Positions 8,422 to 17,292 of a stretch of 64,000 nucleotides of DNA are shown here, piece after piece. The position numbers and the translations under genes are program-made. Source of the stretch: CAYNGH01 sp964396845 (lineage in GTDB: Bacteria; Vulcanimicrobiota; JAJTBE01; CAYNGH01); contig CAYNGH010000002.1 in NCBI GenBank assembly GCA_964396845.1, forward strand, positions 1 to 64,000. The letters run 5' to 3'. Below the pieces are notes generated by a model. The model did no database searches. It was given only the letters and a program-made list of their open reading frames with translations, and had not been told where the DNA came from. Position 1 is the first letter of the stretch. Each line of letters begins with the position of its first letter.

Positions 8422-9321
8422 ATGGCTGCTTCCAATTGGCTGGATTCCTATGCGGATATGATTTCCCTGTTATTCGCCCTTTTTGTAGTTCTTTATGGAA
8501 TGTCCAAGATCAACGAAGAAAGTTTCCGCCAGTTGGCCGAGGCACTGTCCAAGACCCTTTCCACCGGGGGTGTTGCCAGCACCCAGGTGCACATCGAAAA
8601 ATCCGTGACAAATGTGGAACAGAGCAGTAAACAGGATGAGAATGTCAAGAAGAGCCGGGGAATTGTTCTTAACTTGGGCAGTCCCGATGCCCCAAAGCCG
8701 GTGGAGGAGGAGATACCCGACGATCTCAAGGAGATAGAAAAAAAGATCAGCGAGGCCCTGCAACAGCATGGAATGTCATCCCTCACCAGGATCCACATGG
8801 AAGAACGGGGCCTGGTGATTGGTCTTATCACAGATAAACTCCTTTTCAAAATCGGCGATGCGGAGCTGACCCAGAAATGCAACGACATACTGGATGTGGT
8901 CGCCCCTATATTAAAGGAAACCAGCCATTACCTTAGGATTGAGGGACACACCTGCGACATTCCCATCGGAAACAGCCGTTTCCGTTCAAACTGGGAGCTT
9001 TCCACCATGCGGGCCACCAATGTTGCCTGGTATCTCATCACAAAAAAGCTGATCATGCCCCGGCGGATATCCATCATCGGTTACGGCGAATATCAACCCA
9101 TGTTCGACAACAGCAATGAAGAAAACCGCGCTAGAAACCGCAGGGTTGATATTGTGATTTTAAATGTTCATCGAAAATATGTAAGTGACCACAGCAAGAC
9201 TCCCGAAACCGGACAAACAGAGGTTTCCCGCCCGGTGCAGAAGCCCCAGAGTATCGGATCCGGGGATTTTTGGGATATATACTCCACCAGCGAAAACATA
9301 AATACAGATACAGAACCATAA
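8422..9321 (+). CDS. motB: Flagellar stator protein MotB
   Basis: MotB anchors the stator to peptidoglycan and carries the proton- or sodium-binding Asp. The N-terminus has one membrane helix starting WLDSYADMISLLFALFVVLY; the Asp of YADM is the expected ion-binding residue. The C-terminal OmpA-like peptidoglycan-binding domain reads IEGHTCDIPIG, WELSTMRATNVAWYL, ISIIGYGEYQP and NRARNRRVDIVI. I chose the ATG at 8422, behind AGGAAGAGG; an in-frame GTG at 8368 would overlap motA by 35 bp and add 18 residues. The cytoplasmic tail of about 10 residues is short for MotB, which favours keeping the GTG in mind. Confidence 0.93.
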   Translation: MAASNWLDSYADMISLLFALFVVLYGMSKINEESFRQLAEALSKTLSTGGVASTQVHIEKSVTNVEQSSKQDENVKKSRGIVLNLGSPDAPKPVEEEIPDDLKEIEKKISEALQQHGMSSLTRIHMEERGLVIGLITDKLLFKIGDAELTQKCNDILDVVAPILKETSHYLRIEGHTCDIPIGNSRFRSNWELSTMRATNVAWYLITKKLIMPRRISIIGYGEYQPMFDNSNEENRARNRRVDIVILNVHRKYVSDHSKTPETGQTEVSRPVQKPQSIGSGDFWDIYSTSENINTDTEP

Positions 9322-9343
9322 AGTAATGCGAGGATATGGCAGA

Positions 9344-11728
9344 ATGGATGAAATAATACTTGACACTTTTGTAAGCAGGGTCATTCAGGGCCGGGAAGCT
9401 CTGGATGATGCTTCCATTTCCAGGGTGGTTCAAGAGCTTATCGACAACCTTTCCAGAGAAGGGGATTCCCTCTCAGTCATAGAGCCTGCTTCCATCAAGG
9501 ATGATTCCGTAATGCTGGGTCAGCTGATTCGTGGCTTCAAAGAAGTTCTGGATCAAACCCGTCAGCAATATCAGGCCCGGCTGGACGAACAGGTACGTTA
9601 TACCAGGGAAGTGGAAAAGACATCAAAACTGGTGGGCAGACAGAACCTGGTTCTTTCATATTTCTACCAGGCCAGCCAGATGCTCTCTTCCAGCCTTGAC
9701 GCAGCCACTATCATATCTATGATTGTTGACATGCTCAGCAACATATTTGATTCGTGCATATGCGTCCTGTACAGTATTGATGAAGATGGCCGGCTTATGA
9801 TTTCCCACCGCATCCGCCCATCCATCGAGGAATTCTCCGACTATTTCAATGGCAACATCACCATGCATGTGGGACAGGGTTGCGAGGGAATGTGCATCAA
9901 CGAACAGATCCCCTTCCAGATATATGATGTTTATAACAGTCCATTCTATCGGGGATTTACTGATCTTGCCCGCCGGTTCAACTTCCAGTCGGTTTTGTCG
10001 GTTCCTCTGATTGTCCGGGATAATGTGGAGGGATGCATATCCATATATGACGAGAGGCAGAAGCATTTTCCCGAGGAAGAGGTCCGGATTTTATCTTTGT
10101 TTTCGGACCAGGCAGCCCTGGCAATAGAAAATGCCCGGCTTTACCAGCAGACAGATCAGAAGCTCAAACAGCGGGTCATGGAACTCTCCCTGGTGCACAG
10201 GGTTGATCTTTGCATCATAAACAACGAAGAGATCCGCAATATGGGGGAGATCATCCTGTCGGGCCTTGAAGAAACCTTCCCCGGCTGTGCTTTTGCTCTT
10301 GATCTTACAGGGCTGAATCCAGGCTGGTGGCTTTCAGATTCTCAGCTGTCAGGTCTGGGCATCCAACGAACTCACCTGGATCCCGTGGCATCCGAGGCGA
10401 TGGATCGAAACGACATGATCCCCGGTTTCTTCCGGACAAGTCAGGGTGTGGTTCATTACATATGTTTCCCCGTGGGGCACCAGTCAGAAGCTGTCGGGGC
10501 ATTCTTCATGGCATCGGGAGATCCTGATGAACTTGAGGGTGAGGTTGCCCGTTTCATTCAGGGAATAATCTCCCAGCTTTCTATTGCCATCGAAAAAACC
10601 AGAACCCTGGACCAGCTAATCCATGCAGAGAAGATGAATGTCCTGGGAAGCCTGATGTCGGGTATCGCCCATGAGATCAACGGCCCTCTCAGCAGAATCC
10701 TTGGAATTTCTGAAAGTTTCCGGGAAGAAAAAGATGTTGACGAGGTTATGAAATACTTTGATCTCATAATCGAGGAATCTCTCCGTTGCAAGAGGATTAT
10801 CGAAGACTTCCTGGCATTTGCCCGCAAGTACAAATCAGAACATGTCCTCTCGAACATCAACGATGTGATAATAAAGACTCTTCAGCTGTGGAAGTATCAG
10901 AAAAAAACCGATGATATGATAATTAGAACTGAATTCGCCAATAATCTGCCCAGGGTAAACATCAATTGCAATCGAATTGAGCAGGTGTTTCTAAATCTTA
11001 TTGTAAATGCCTATCATGCCCTCACGGATGTTGATAGAACCCCAAAGGTTCTTATGATCAAGTCACAGTTTTATGACGGAAAGGTTCGAGTGGTTTTTCA
11101 GGACAATGGGCCGGGTATCCCCGAGGAGTGCAGGGATCGCATATTCCAGCCTTTTTTCACCACCAAGCCAACAGGACAGGGAACAGGCCTGGGGCTGAGC
11201 CTTTCCCGGGACATTATCCGTGAACATGGCGGTGAAATCACTGTTGGTGACACTCCGGGCCATGGAGCAAAATTTATCATCGATCTTGTCCCGGATCTTT
11301 CTTCATCAGATTCTGGCCCAGTTTCAATAGCAGGCAGTATTGCGGACCTGGATTCCATCAAAATACTCATTGCCGATGACGATCTTCTGATATTGAAGCT
11401 TATGGGCAAGTTCCTTAAAAAAGAAGGACATGTTATTGAGTCTGTGAGAAACGGTGCAGACTGTCTTGAAAGAATCCGTCAGAGCACTTATGATCTGGTG
11501 ATATCTGATATGATAATGCCGGATCTTCGGGGTGATCAGCTCATCGACATCCTGATGGAAGAAAAGCCCGAAGTTCTGAAGCGACTAATTTTATGCACCG
11601 GCGATATTCTTGACCGGGAAAAGTTGGAATACTTCGAATCCGCCGGGGTTCATCTCTTGTACAAGCCCTTCGAAATGAAGGAATTAAAAAAGAAGATCAT
11701 GCAGGTTTTTGGCAGTCCCTTGACTTGA
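9344..11728 (+). CDS. GAF-domain hybrid sensor histidine kinase
   Basis: A soluble kinase of 795 residues without membrane helices. It has a coiled N-terminus, a GAF domain around residues 105-265 (RFNFQSVLSVPLIVRDNVEG), a second weaker GAF-like region to about 415, then HisKA with SLMSGIAHEINGPLSR (His443), and HATPase with NLIVNAYHAL (N box), DNGPGIPEE (G1) and GTGLGLSLSRD (G2). A receiver follows: ILIADDD, ISDMIMPD (Asp722), LCTGD, KPF. It closes the fliK-motB cluster and converges with fliP, 4 bp away. The position suggests a motility-linked role, but no cognate regulator lies beside it. Start at ATG 9344 (GAGG upstream) is preferred over 9326. Confidence 0.88.
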   Translation: MDEIILDTFVSRVIQGREALDDASISRVVQELIDNLSREGDSLSVIEPASIKDDSVMLGQLIRGFKEVLDQTRQQYQARLDEQVRYTREVEKTSKLVGRQNLVLSYFYQASQMLSSSLDAATIISMIVDMLSNIFDSCICVLYSIDEDGRLMISHRIRPSIEEFSDYFNGNITMHVGQGCEGMCINEQIPFQIYDVYNSPFYRGFTDLARRFNFQSVLSVPLIVRDNVEGCISIYDERQKHFPEEEVRILSLFSDQAALAIENARLYQQTDQKLKQRVMELSLVHRVDLCIINNEEIRNMGEIILSGLEETFPGCAFALDLTGLNPGWWLSDSQLSGLGIQRTHLDPVASEAMDRNDMIPGFFRTSQGVVHYICFPVGHQSEAVGAFFMASGDPDELEGEVARFIQGIISQLSIAIEKTRTLDQLIHAEKMNVLGSLMSGIAHEINGPLSRILGISESFREEKDVDEVMKYFDLIIEESLRCKRIIEDFLAFARKYKSEHVLSNINDVIIKTLQLWKYQKKTDDMIIRTEFANNLPRVNINCNRIEQVFLNLIVNAYHALTDVDRTPKVLMIKSQFYDGKVRVVFQDNGPGIPEECRDRIFQPFFTTKPTGQGTGLGLSLSRDIIREHGGEITVGDTPGHGAKFIIDLVPDLSSSDSGPVSIAGSIADLDSIKILIADDDLLILKLMGKFLKKEGHVIESVRNGADCLERIRQSTYDLVISDMIMPDLRGDQLIDILMEEKPEVLKRLILCTGDILDREKLEYFESAGVHLLYKPFEMKELKKKIMQVFGSPLT

Positions 11729-11732
11729 CGAT

Positions 11733-12503
11733 TTATCTGAAGCTGAAAATGATCGATCGAACCACCAGATACCACCCATCCACCAACACAAAGAGCATTA
11801 CCTTCATAGGCAGGGAGATCATCATGGGGGGGAGCATGAACATCCCCATAGACATCAGGATTGAAGCCACCACCATATCAATGACAAGAAATGTGATAAA
11901 CAAGGTGAAGCCCATAACGAATCCTGTTCTCAGTTCGCTGAGGACAAAAGACGGAATCAGCACCATTGTGGGGACATCATCGGGTCTTCTGGGCCTCTGA
12001 CCGCCTGATGCATATATGAAAAGCTCAAGATCCTTTTCTCTTGTCTGCCTGAACATGAAATCACGAAGGGGTTTTTCCATGGCATTGATGGTATCATTCT
12101 GGGATAATTTTCCCTCCCGGTACGGGATTACGGCATCGGCGTTGATTTTGTTGATGGTTGGAAGCATAGTGAAAAAAGTGAGAAACAATGCGAACGAAAC
12201 CATCACCTGGGTGGGAGGGATCTGTTGAGTGCCCAGGGCATGACGAAGAAACGAAAAAACAATTACAATCCTCGTGAAAGATGTCATCATCACCAGTATT
12301 GCCGGAGCCAGGGACAGAACTGTTATGAGGACAATAATCTGAACTGTTCTGGACACCTGATCCTGTTCTTCCCCTGTTTCCCAGTCAATTCTTATACTGG
12401 GAGGAGTCAGGGCCTGGGCTTTGGCATGGCCTGGGAATATTGACATATTTACAACTATCAAAGCGATAAACAGCAATATTACATCAATTCTTGATGTTCT
12501 CAT
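11733..12503 (-). CDS. fliP: Flagellar type III export apparatus protein FliP
   Basis: FliP is the core pentamer of the flagellar export gate. The 256-residue sequence has a cleavable-type signal segment (ILLFIALIVVNMSIFPGHAKA), then LAPAILVMMTSFTRIVIVFSFLRHALG, the conserved FLRxALGxQQxPPxQ stretch, DVPTMVLIPSFVLSELRTGF and a C-terminal GMFMLPPMMISLPMKVMLFV. The stop of fliY and this start overlap by one base (TAATG), so translation is probably coupled. fliO, normally just upstream, is absent, and fliQ, fliR, flhB and flhA are not in the window. Confidence 0.95.
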   Translation of the reverse strand: MRTSRIDVILLFIALIVVNMSIFPGHAKAQALTPPSIRIDWETGEEQDQVSRTVQIIVLITVLSLAPAILVMMTSFTRIVIVFSFLRHALGTQQIPPTQVMVSFALFLTFFTMLPTINKINADAVIPYREGKLSQNDTINAMEKPLRDFMFRQTREKDLELFIYASGGQRPRRPDDVPTMVLIPSFVLSELRTGFVMGFTLFITFLVIDMVVASILMSMGMFMLPPMMISLPMKVMLFVLVDGWYLVVRSIIFSFR

Positions 12504-13483
12504 TACTTTTTTCCGCCTTGAACAATCGATGCTGCTTCGCTGATGGTTTCAATCATGCGGACTCCGAAGTTTTCCTCGATGACGATGATCTCTCCATATC
12601 CCACCAGTCTTCCATTGACATAGACTTCCGAGGGTTCGCCAGCCATCTTTTCCAGCTCAATAATTGATCCGGATCCCATATCCACAAGTTCCTTGAAACT
12701 GATTCTGGTTTTCCCCAGAACCACAGTCAATTCAAGGGGGATATCCATCAGAAGATCGATCTTGCCTCCCCCTTTGTTATTATCATTTTCCTCAAGTCCT
12801 GAGAACATTGCCTTTCGATACATTCTGTCCTGACCCCCTTGTGTTTTGCTGTTATTCTGCCTGGAGTTCCCCTGGTGGCTGGATTTTCCACTTGGCAAAG
12901 AAAGATTGTTCTGGGTGTGCTCAATCTGTGTAGTCAGGTCCCGGGAAAAGTCAAGGGGTAGAACAATCTCCATGGGAGATTCCGGGAAACCCTCCATTTT
13001 CAGTTTTGCTTTTACTAATACCGCCTGCCAGGACTTTATTAAGTTTTTAGCTGTATTGTCGGGGCTTCCCAGTCGAACATTAATCTTCCTGAGAAGGTTA
13101 TCCGACAGGATTGATTCCATTGTTCCCGCCAGTTGGTTTATTGCCTCTTCCAGGACATTAAGATGCAGCTCTTCGAACTCTTCAGGGGGGGATTTGCCAT
13201 CGCCTCCGATTATTAAATCTACAATAATCCCCAGGGTCTTCTGATCAAATACAATATATATTCCTCCCAACAATCCTGATGAAACAGTCATTGGAAATAT
13301 GAGCATCTTCCCGGTTTCACACAATGGGGTGGGAATGCCTCCTTCCTTGTCGGCTATCTCTTCGATTTCAAAGCTAATTTTCCGATTCAGGATTGTTGAT
13401 AATATTTCATCATTTGCCTTGGTCCACAGACGAAACAACTGATCCAGTATCTGTGTTTCATTTTCTTCAATTATTTGTGTCAT
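12503..13483 (-). CDS. fliY: Flagellar switch protein FliN of FliY type (CheC-like domain plus SpoA domain)
   Basis: The C-terminal 80 residues are the FliN/SpoA C-ring domain: LLMDIPLELTVVLGKTRISF, IIELEKMAGEPSEVYVNGRL, GYGEIIVIEENFGVRM. Unlike the short enterobacterial FliN, about 200 residues precede it. They contain ELHLNVLEEAINQLAG followed by Pro 25 residues further on, which resembles the CheC/CheX/FliY phosphatase motif E-x2-N-x22-P. A low-complexity linker rich in Ser, Asn and Gln joins the parts. By analogy with FliY of Bacillus and Thermotoga it may both build the switch and dephosphorylate CheY-P; the enzymatic part is inference. The ATG overlaps the fliM stop (ATGA). Confidence 0.9.
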   Translation of the reverse strand: MTQIIEENETQILDQLFRLWTKANDEILSTILNRKISFEIEEIADKEGGIPTPLCETGKMLIFPMTVSSGLLGGIYIVFDQKTLGIIVDLIIGGDGKSPPEEFEELHLNVLEEAINQLAGTMESILSDNLLRKINVRLGSPDNTAKNLIKSWQAVLVKAKLKMEGFPESPMEIVLPLDFSRDLTTQIEHTQNNLSLPSGKSSHQGNSRQNNSKTQGGQDRMYRKAMFSGLEENDNNKGGGKIDLLMDIPLELTVVLGKTRISFKELVDMGSGSIIELEKMAGEPSEVYVNGRLVGYGEIIVIEENFGVRMIETISEAASIVQGGKK

Positions 13484-15228
13484 ACCAACGCCTCGTTCTC
13501 ATAAACTCCCATCACTTTAACTCCCAGTCGATCTCCTTTTATGCCTGGTTTGGCCACATATTTAACCTTGCCGTTGACCACCACATTAAGAAGCTGATCG
13601 ACTCGGTGATCCAGAGAAATCACTGTGCCTGGAGAAATCCCTGACAACTGGTGAGCAGATATTTTCTTCTTTGCAAACTCTACTGACAGGGGAACTCTGA
13701 TTTTCCCGTACTTTGCTTGAACCTTGTCTTTTGTCACTCCATGAGATTTTTGTTCATCCTTTCTGCCTGCCGGTGCATACCTTGCATAATAAGGCCCCAG
13801 CAGATTGTAGGGAATACAGATATTCAGATACCCCACAATACCATTAATATTTATGTTGTACACCAGTCTTATAAACACTTCGTTTTCTGACTGAGTTTTA
13901 GGAATCATCAGGGTGTCGGTATCAGTATGATTAATTTTAAAGTTGCAGTTGAAAAATAATTCAAGTACTTTCTTGTGGAAGTCCAGGGCCGTCAGGAAAA
14001 TCTCCTGGGATAAGGCCCTTTCAAAGTCGGTCATAGGCCTTGGTGGCGTAATCACAGTCCCCTCTCCGCCAAGCATCCGTTCAATAATTGTATATAGGTG
14101 GTGCAGTGAAAACTCAAGAATGCCATGATACAGGGTCTGTTCGATATCGAATATTGCAGTGACCATGGGATTCGCCTTTGCTCGGAAAATATCGCCATAA
14201 TACTTCTGGTCAACATCGATGAGATTGATTTCCACCGGGCAATGGATTAACTTTGCGAAATAGTTGGTGAGGTAACGAGGCATCGCCTCGAAGTTTGATT
14301 TGATCTTCCTGATTTGATCTCTGGATAGCTTTTCTGGTCTTCGGAAATCATACAATTTATAACGTCCAGATATTCTTGAGTCATCACGGCTGGAGCCTGA
14401 ATACAATTCAACTGCAGAGGGGCCTCCTATGCCGATAATATTTGAATCCTTTGCTTGTGGAGAGGTTTTATCCTTCCCAGGTTCAGATCCGATGGAATTA
14501 ATCAGGGCATCAATATCATCCTGGGACAGGATCGAATTATCCTGGCCTTGTGGTGTAGTGACTTCGGGTTCTTTTTCTCTGTTTTTAATCGTTTGATTTT
14601 CCGGTTTTTCATCTTCTATTGTTTTTGCATCCTCATCGTCCAGGTCAATCAAGTCCGACAGGTCAAGCTCCACAGCTTGAGTGATTTCCTCCTGTTGGTG
14701 GGAATCCTCGTCATCTCCGCTGCTATCACCCATATCGATGAAGTCGGAGATATCAAATTCCTCCATAACATCGCCGGGTTTTTTCCCTGGAAACTCATGC
14801 TGTTCTTCATTCCCATCGCTGGTGGCATCCTTGTCAGAGTGGTGGATAATCTCTGGATTCTCGCCATGTTCTTCATCATTTTTTGTAGTTTTTTCATCCT
14901 CTGCTTCAACTTCTTTTTCCGTATCAAAATTGAACAATGCATCAATATCATCCTGGGACATTCCTTGATTTTTCGGCTCTTTGTCTTCTCCCCTGTCTGG
15001 TTCTTCCGGGCTGTCATCATTAAAATCAAACATGGCATCAATCTCGGACTGAGATACTTCTCCCGGCTCATCCGATAAATTGTCTGGATCCTTATCTTCA
15101 TCTCCCATGAACATCATATCAATATCATCCTTAGAAACTTGAGATTTTTCCCTTTCTTCCTCTGGAAAATCATTCAAGTCCCCAAAGAGATCATTTATGC
15201 TTTTTTGATCCATATTTTCATCTGACAT
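13480..15228 (-). CDS. fliM: Flagellar motor switch protein FliM with a long acidic, multi-motif N-terminal extension
   Basis: The FliM core starts near residue 285 with YDFRRPEKLSRDQIRKI and ends with a SpoA domain (ISLDHRVDQLLNVVVNGKVK). FliM sits in the C-ring and binds phosphorylated CheY through a single N-terminal peptide (LSQxEIDALL). Here the protein has 582 residues, about 250 more than usual. The extra part is acidic and contains four clear copies of that peptide: VSKDDIDMMF (31-40), VSQSEIDAMF (58-67), MSQDDIDALF (90-99) and LSQDDIDALI (234-243), with a weak fifth near residue 8 (QKSINDLF). A second repeated motif is EFDISDFIDM (157-166) and ELDLSDLIDL (187-196). fliI lies 12 bp upstream, fliY overlaps downstream. 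Confidence 0.95.
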   Translation of the reverse strand: MSDENMDQKSINDLFGDLNDFPEEEREKSQVSKDDIDMMFMGDEDKDPDNLSDEPGEVSQSEIDAMFDFNDDSPEEPDRGEDKEPKNQGMSQDDIDALFNFDTEKEVEAEDEKTTKNDEEHGENPEIIHHSDKDATSDGNEEQHEFPGKKPGDVMEEFDISDFIDMGDSSGDDEDSHQQEEITQAVELDLSDLIDLDDEDAKTIEDEKPENQTIKNREKEPEVTTPQGQDNSILSQDDIDALINSIGSEPGKDKTSPQAKDSNIIGIGGPSAVELYSGSSRDDSRISGRYKLYDFRRPEKLSRDQIRKIKSNFEAMPRYLTNYFAKLIHCPVEINLIDVDQKYYGDIFRAKANPMVTAIFDIEQTLYHGILEFSLHHLYTIIERMLGGEGTVITPPRPMTDFERALSQEIFLTALDFHKKVLELFFNCNFKINHTDTDTLMIPKTQSENEVFIRLVYNININGIVGYLNICIPYNLLGPYYARYAPAGRKDEQKSHGVTKDKVQAKYGKIRVPLSVEFAKKKISAHQLSGISPGTVISLDHRVDQLLNVVVNGKVKYVAKPGIKGDRLGVKVMGVYENEALV

Positions 15229-15240
15229 TTGGGATCCTCA

Positions 15241-16596
15241 TTATTCAAAAATATTCCTCATCAGTTGAATAACCTTGTCAAATTCTGTTTTCTCGTCAGT
15301 GTTCTGACGCAGGAATCTGTTTATTGACTGAATTTTTTCAATGGCAAAGTCAATCTCCCGGTTACTGTTGGGAGTATATGCGCCAATGTTTATCAAATCC
15401 TCAGAGTCCCGATAAGTTGCCAGGATTGACCTGATATATCCCGCCAATTCCTTATGATCTTGAGAGGCCACATTGTTCATTACCCTGCTGACACTTGCCA
15501 GGACATCTATTGACGGGTAATGGTTCTTTTCGGCAAGCTGTCTGGACAAAACAATATGACCGTCAAGAATTGATCGCATTGAATCTGCCACCGGGTCGTT
15601 CATGTCATCTCCATCAACAAGAACTGTATATATTCCTGTTATGGAGCCTTGCGCAGATGTTCCTGCCCTTTCCAGAAGCTGAGGCAACAAGGCAAAAACT
15701 GATGGTGTATAACCCCTGGTAGTGGGTGGCTCCCCGACGGCAAGCCCAATCTCCCTTTGCGCCATGGCAATCCTTGTGGCAGAGTCCATCATCAGAAGAA
15801 CATCCAGGCCCTTTTCCCGATAAAATTCAGCAATTGCCGTAGCACAAAGCGCGCCCTTTATTCTCAGTAGAGCTGGTTTGTCAGATGTCACTGCCACAAC
15901 AACTGATTTTTCCAGCCCCTCCTGTTGCAGGTCCCTTTCAATGAACTCGGGCACTTCCCGGCCCCGCTCACCGATAAGGGCAATAACATTGACATCTGCA
16001 CTGGCATTCCTTGCTATCATGCCCAGGACTGTGCTTTTTCCAACTCCACTGCCTGCAAATATTCCAATACGCTGACCCTTTCCTACAGTGATTAACCCAT
16101 CGATCGACCTTATGCCTGTTGCTATCGGTTCATTTATTGGCGTTCTATCCATTGGACAAGGTGGAGTATTGACAATATTTATACTTCCTTCAATTTCCAT
16201 TTCGCCTTTGTTATCTATAGGATTACCCATTCCATCTAAAACACGCCCCAGCAGGCCTTGTCCCACCCCCGCCCTCATGGGCTTCCCAGTGCTCCTCACC
16301 AGGTTTCCTGGATGAATTCCCGCCATGTATTGAAGTGGCATCAATATAACTTTGTTTTCCTTGAACCCCACTACTTCGGCAGGAACCTTGTTGTTGCGGG
16401 CATCAAGAATCCAACAAAAATCTCCTACCGATGCTGGAGGGCCATGAGATTCCACAGTAGTTCCTATCACTTGGGACAGTCTTCCGTAAACCCGCATCAG
16501 CGAGCCATTTTTTGCACTTTTTTCAACCCTCTGAAACCGATCCAGCATTTCTTCTTTAATTGTAATTAACTCTTTTTCAATTTTTGAGGTTTTCAT
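15241..16596 (-). CDS. fliI: Flagellum-specific type III export ATPase FliI
   Basis: FliI hydrolyses ATP to promote export of flagellar substrates. The 451-residue protein has the Walker A loop GIFAGSGVGKST, VNVIALIGERGREVPEF, the Walker B region VLLMMDSATRIAMAQREIGL, and LLERAGTSAQGSITGIYTVL, all typical for the F1-beta-like export ATPases. The start ATG lies within the end of fliH (20-bp overlap). No fliJ gene follows: fliM starts 12 bp downstream. Confidence 0.97.
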   Translation of the reverse strand: MKTSKIEKELITIKEEMLDRFQRVEKSAKNGSLMRVYGRLSQVIGTTVESHGPPASVGDFCWILDARNNKVPAEVVGFKENKVILMPLQYMAGIHPGNLVRSTGKPMRAGVGQGLLGRVLDGMGNPIDNKGEMEIEGSINIVNTPPCPMDRTPINEPIATGIRSIDGLITVGKGQRIGIFAGSGVGKSTVLGMIARNASADVNVIALIGERGREVPEFIERDLQQEGLEKSVVVAVTSDKPALLRIKGALCATAIAEFYREKGLDVLLMMDSATRIAMAQREIGLAVGEPPTTRGYTPSVFALLPQLLERAGTSAQGSITGIYTVLVDGDDMNDPVADSMRSILDGHIVLSRQLAEKNHYPSIDVLASVSRVMNNVASQDHKELAGYIRSILATYRDSEDLINIGAYTPNSNREIDFAIEKIQSINRFLRQNTDEKTEFDKVIQLMRNIFE

Positions 16597-17218
16597 TTAT
16601 TACCTCCAATTGACTGTCAATGCTGGCATCTATAATTCCCCCAGGAGAGCTGATGATGGCGCCACCCTTTTTAATCTCTTTTCTTGCAGTCAGCTCCAGG
16701 TCTTCAATCATTTCGCTTGATGAAATTATCTCATTTCTGTTTCGCATCAATATTTCAATTTCTGAGGGATTAACCGTCAACTGTACCTTGTCCCGTTGAA
16801 TCAAACTTTTGGTAGCAGCTTTAATGGTTCTTATGATCAGGTTGTTATCATCTCTGATCTCTTTGCGCAGAATATTCTTCAAGAGTGTCACTATCATCTC
16901 GTTCATCCTCGGCACAAGGGTTTCCAATAAATCTGACAATTGTTGCTCATAATCAGCTTCCAGACGTTTCATACGATCCCGAACTTCCGCCATTTCATCA
17001 AGCAGTTCCATCTGGCCTCTGACTATGCCTTCCTTGCGTCCATCCGCAAGGCCCTGCTCATAACCTTTCTTCCTTGCCTCCTCCTTGATTTTTTCTCCTT
17101 CCTCCACGGCCTTTAAAATTATATCATCAGCCTTTTTTCTGGCCAGCATTATTATGGCCTCGCCACAGGTGATGTTTTTTCTCAAGCCACTGGATTCTTT
17201 GGAAAGCTTTTTACTCAA
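16577..17218 (-). CDS. fliH: Flagellar assembly protein FliH (export ATPase regulator)
   Basis: FliH binds FliI and links it to the C-ring. The 213-residue protein has a long charged coiled coil (KADDIILKAVEEGEKIKEEARKKGYEQG, where AxxxG spacing GYEQGLADGRKEGIVRG is typical of FliH) and a C-terminal domain resembling the V-ATPase E subunit (VTLLKNILRKEIRDD, KGGAIISSPGGIIDASIDSQ). It starts with TTG at 17218, preceded by AAAGGG. The position between fliG and fliI, with overlap to fliI, supports the call. Confidence 0.9.
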   Translation of the reverse strand: MSKKLSKESSGLRKNITCGEAIIMLARKKADDIILKAVEEGEKIKEEARKKGYEQGLADGRKEGIVRGQMELLDEMAEVRDRMKRLEADYEQQLSDLLETLVPRMNEMIVTLLKNILRKEIRDDNNLIIRTIKAATKSLIQRDKVQLTVNPSEIEILMRNRNEIISSSEMIEDLELTARKEIKKGGAIISSPGGIIDASIDSQLEVINENLKN

Positions 17219-17292
17219 TTAATTGCGACCCTTTCTACCGTCAATGATCTCTTTTTTGTGTAATTGAATATCTATCTTTATTTGATGTTCTA

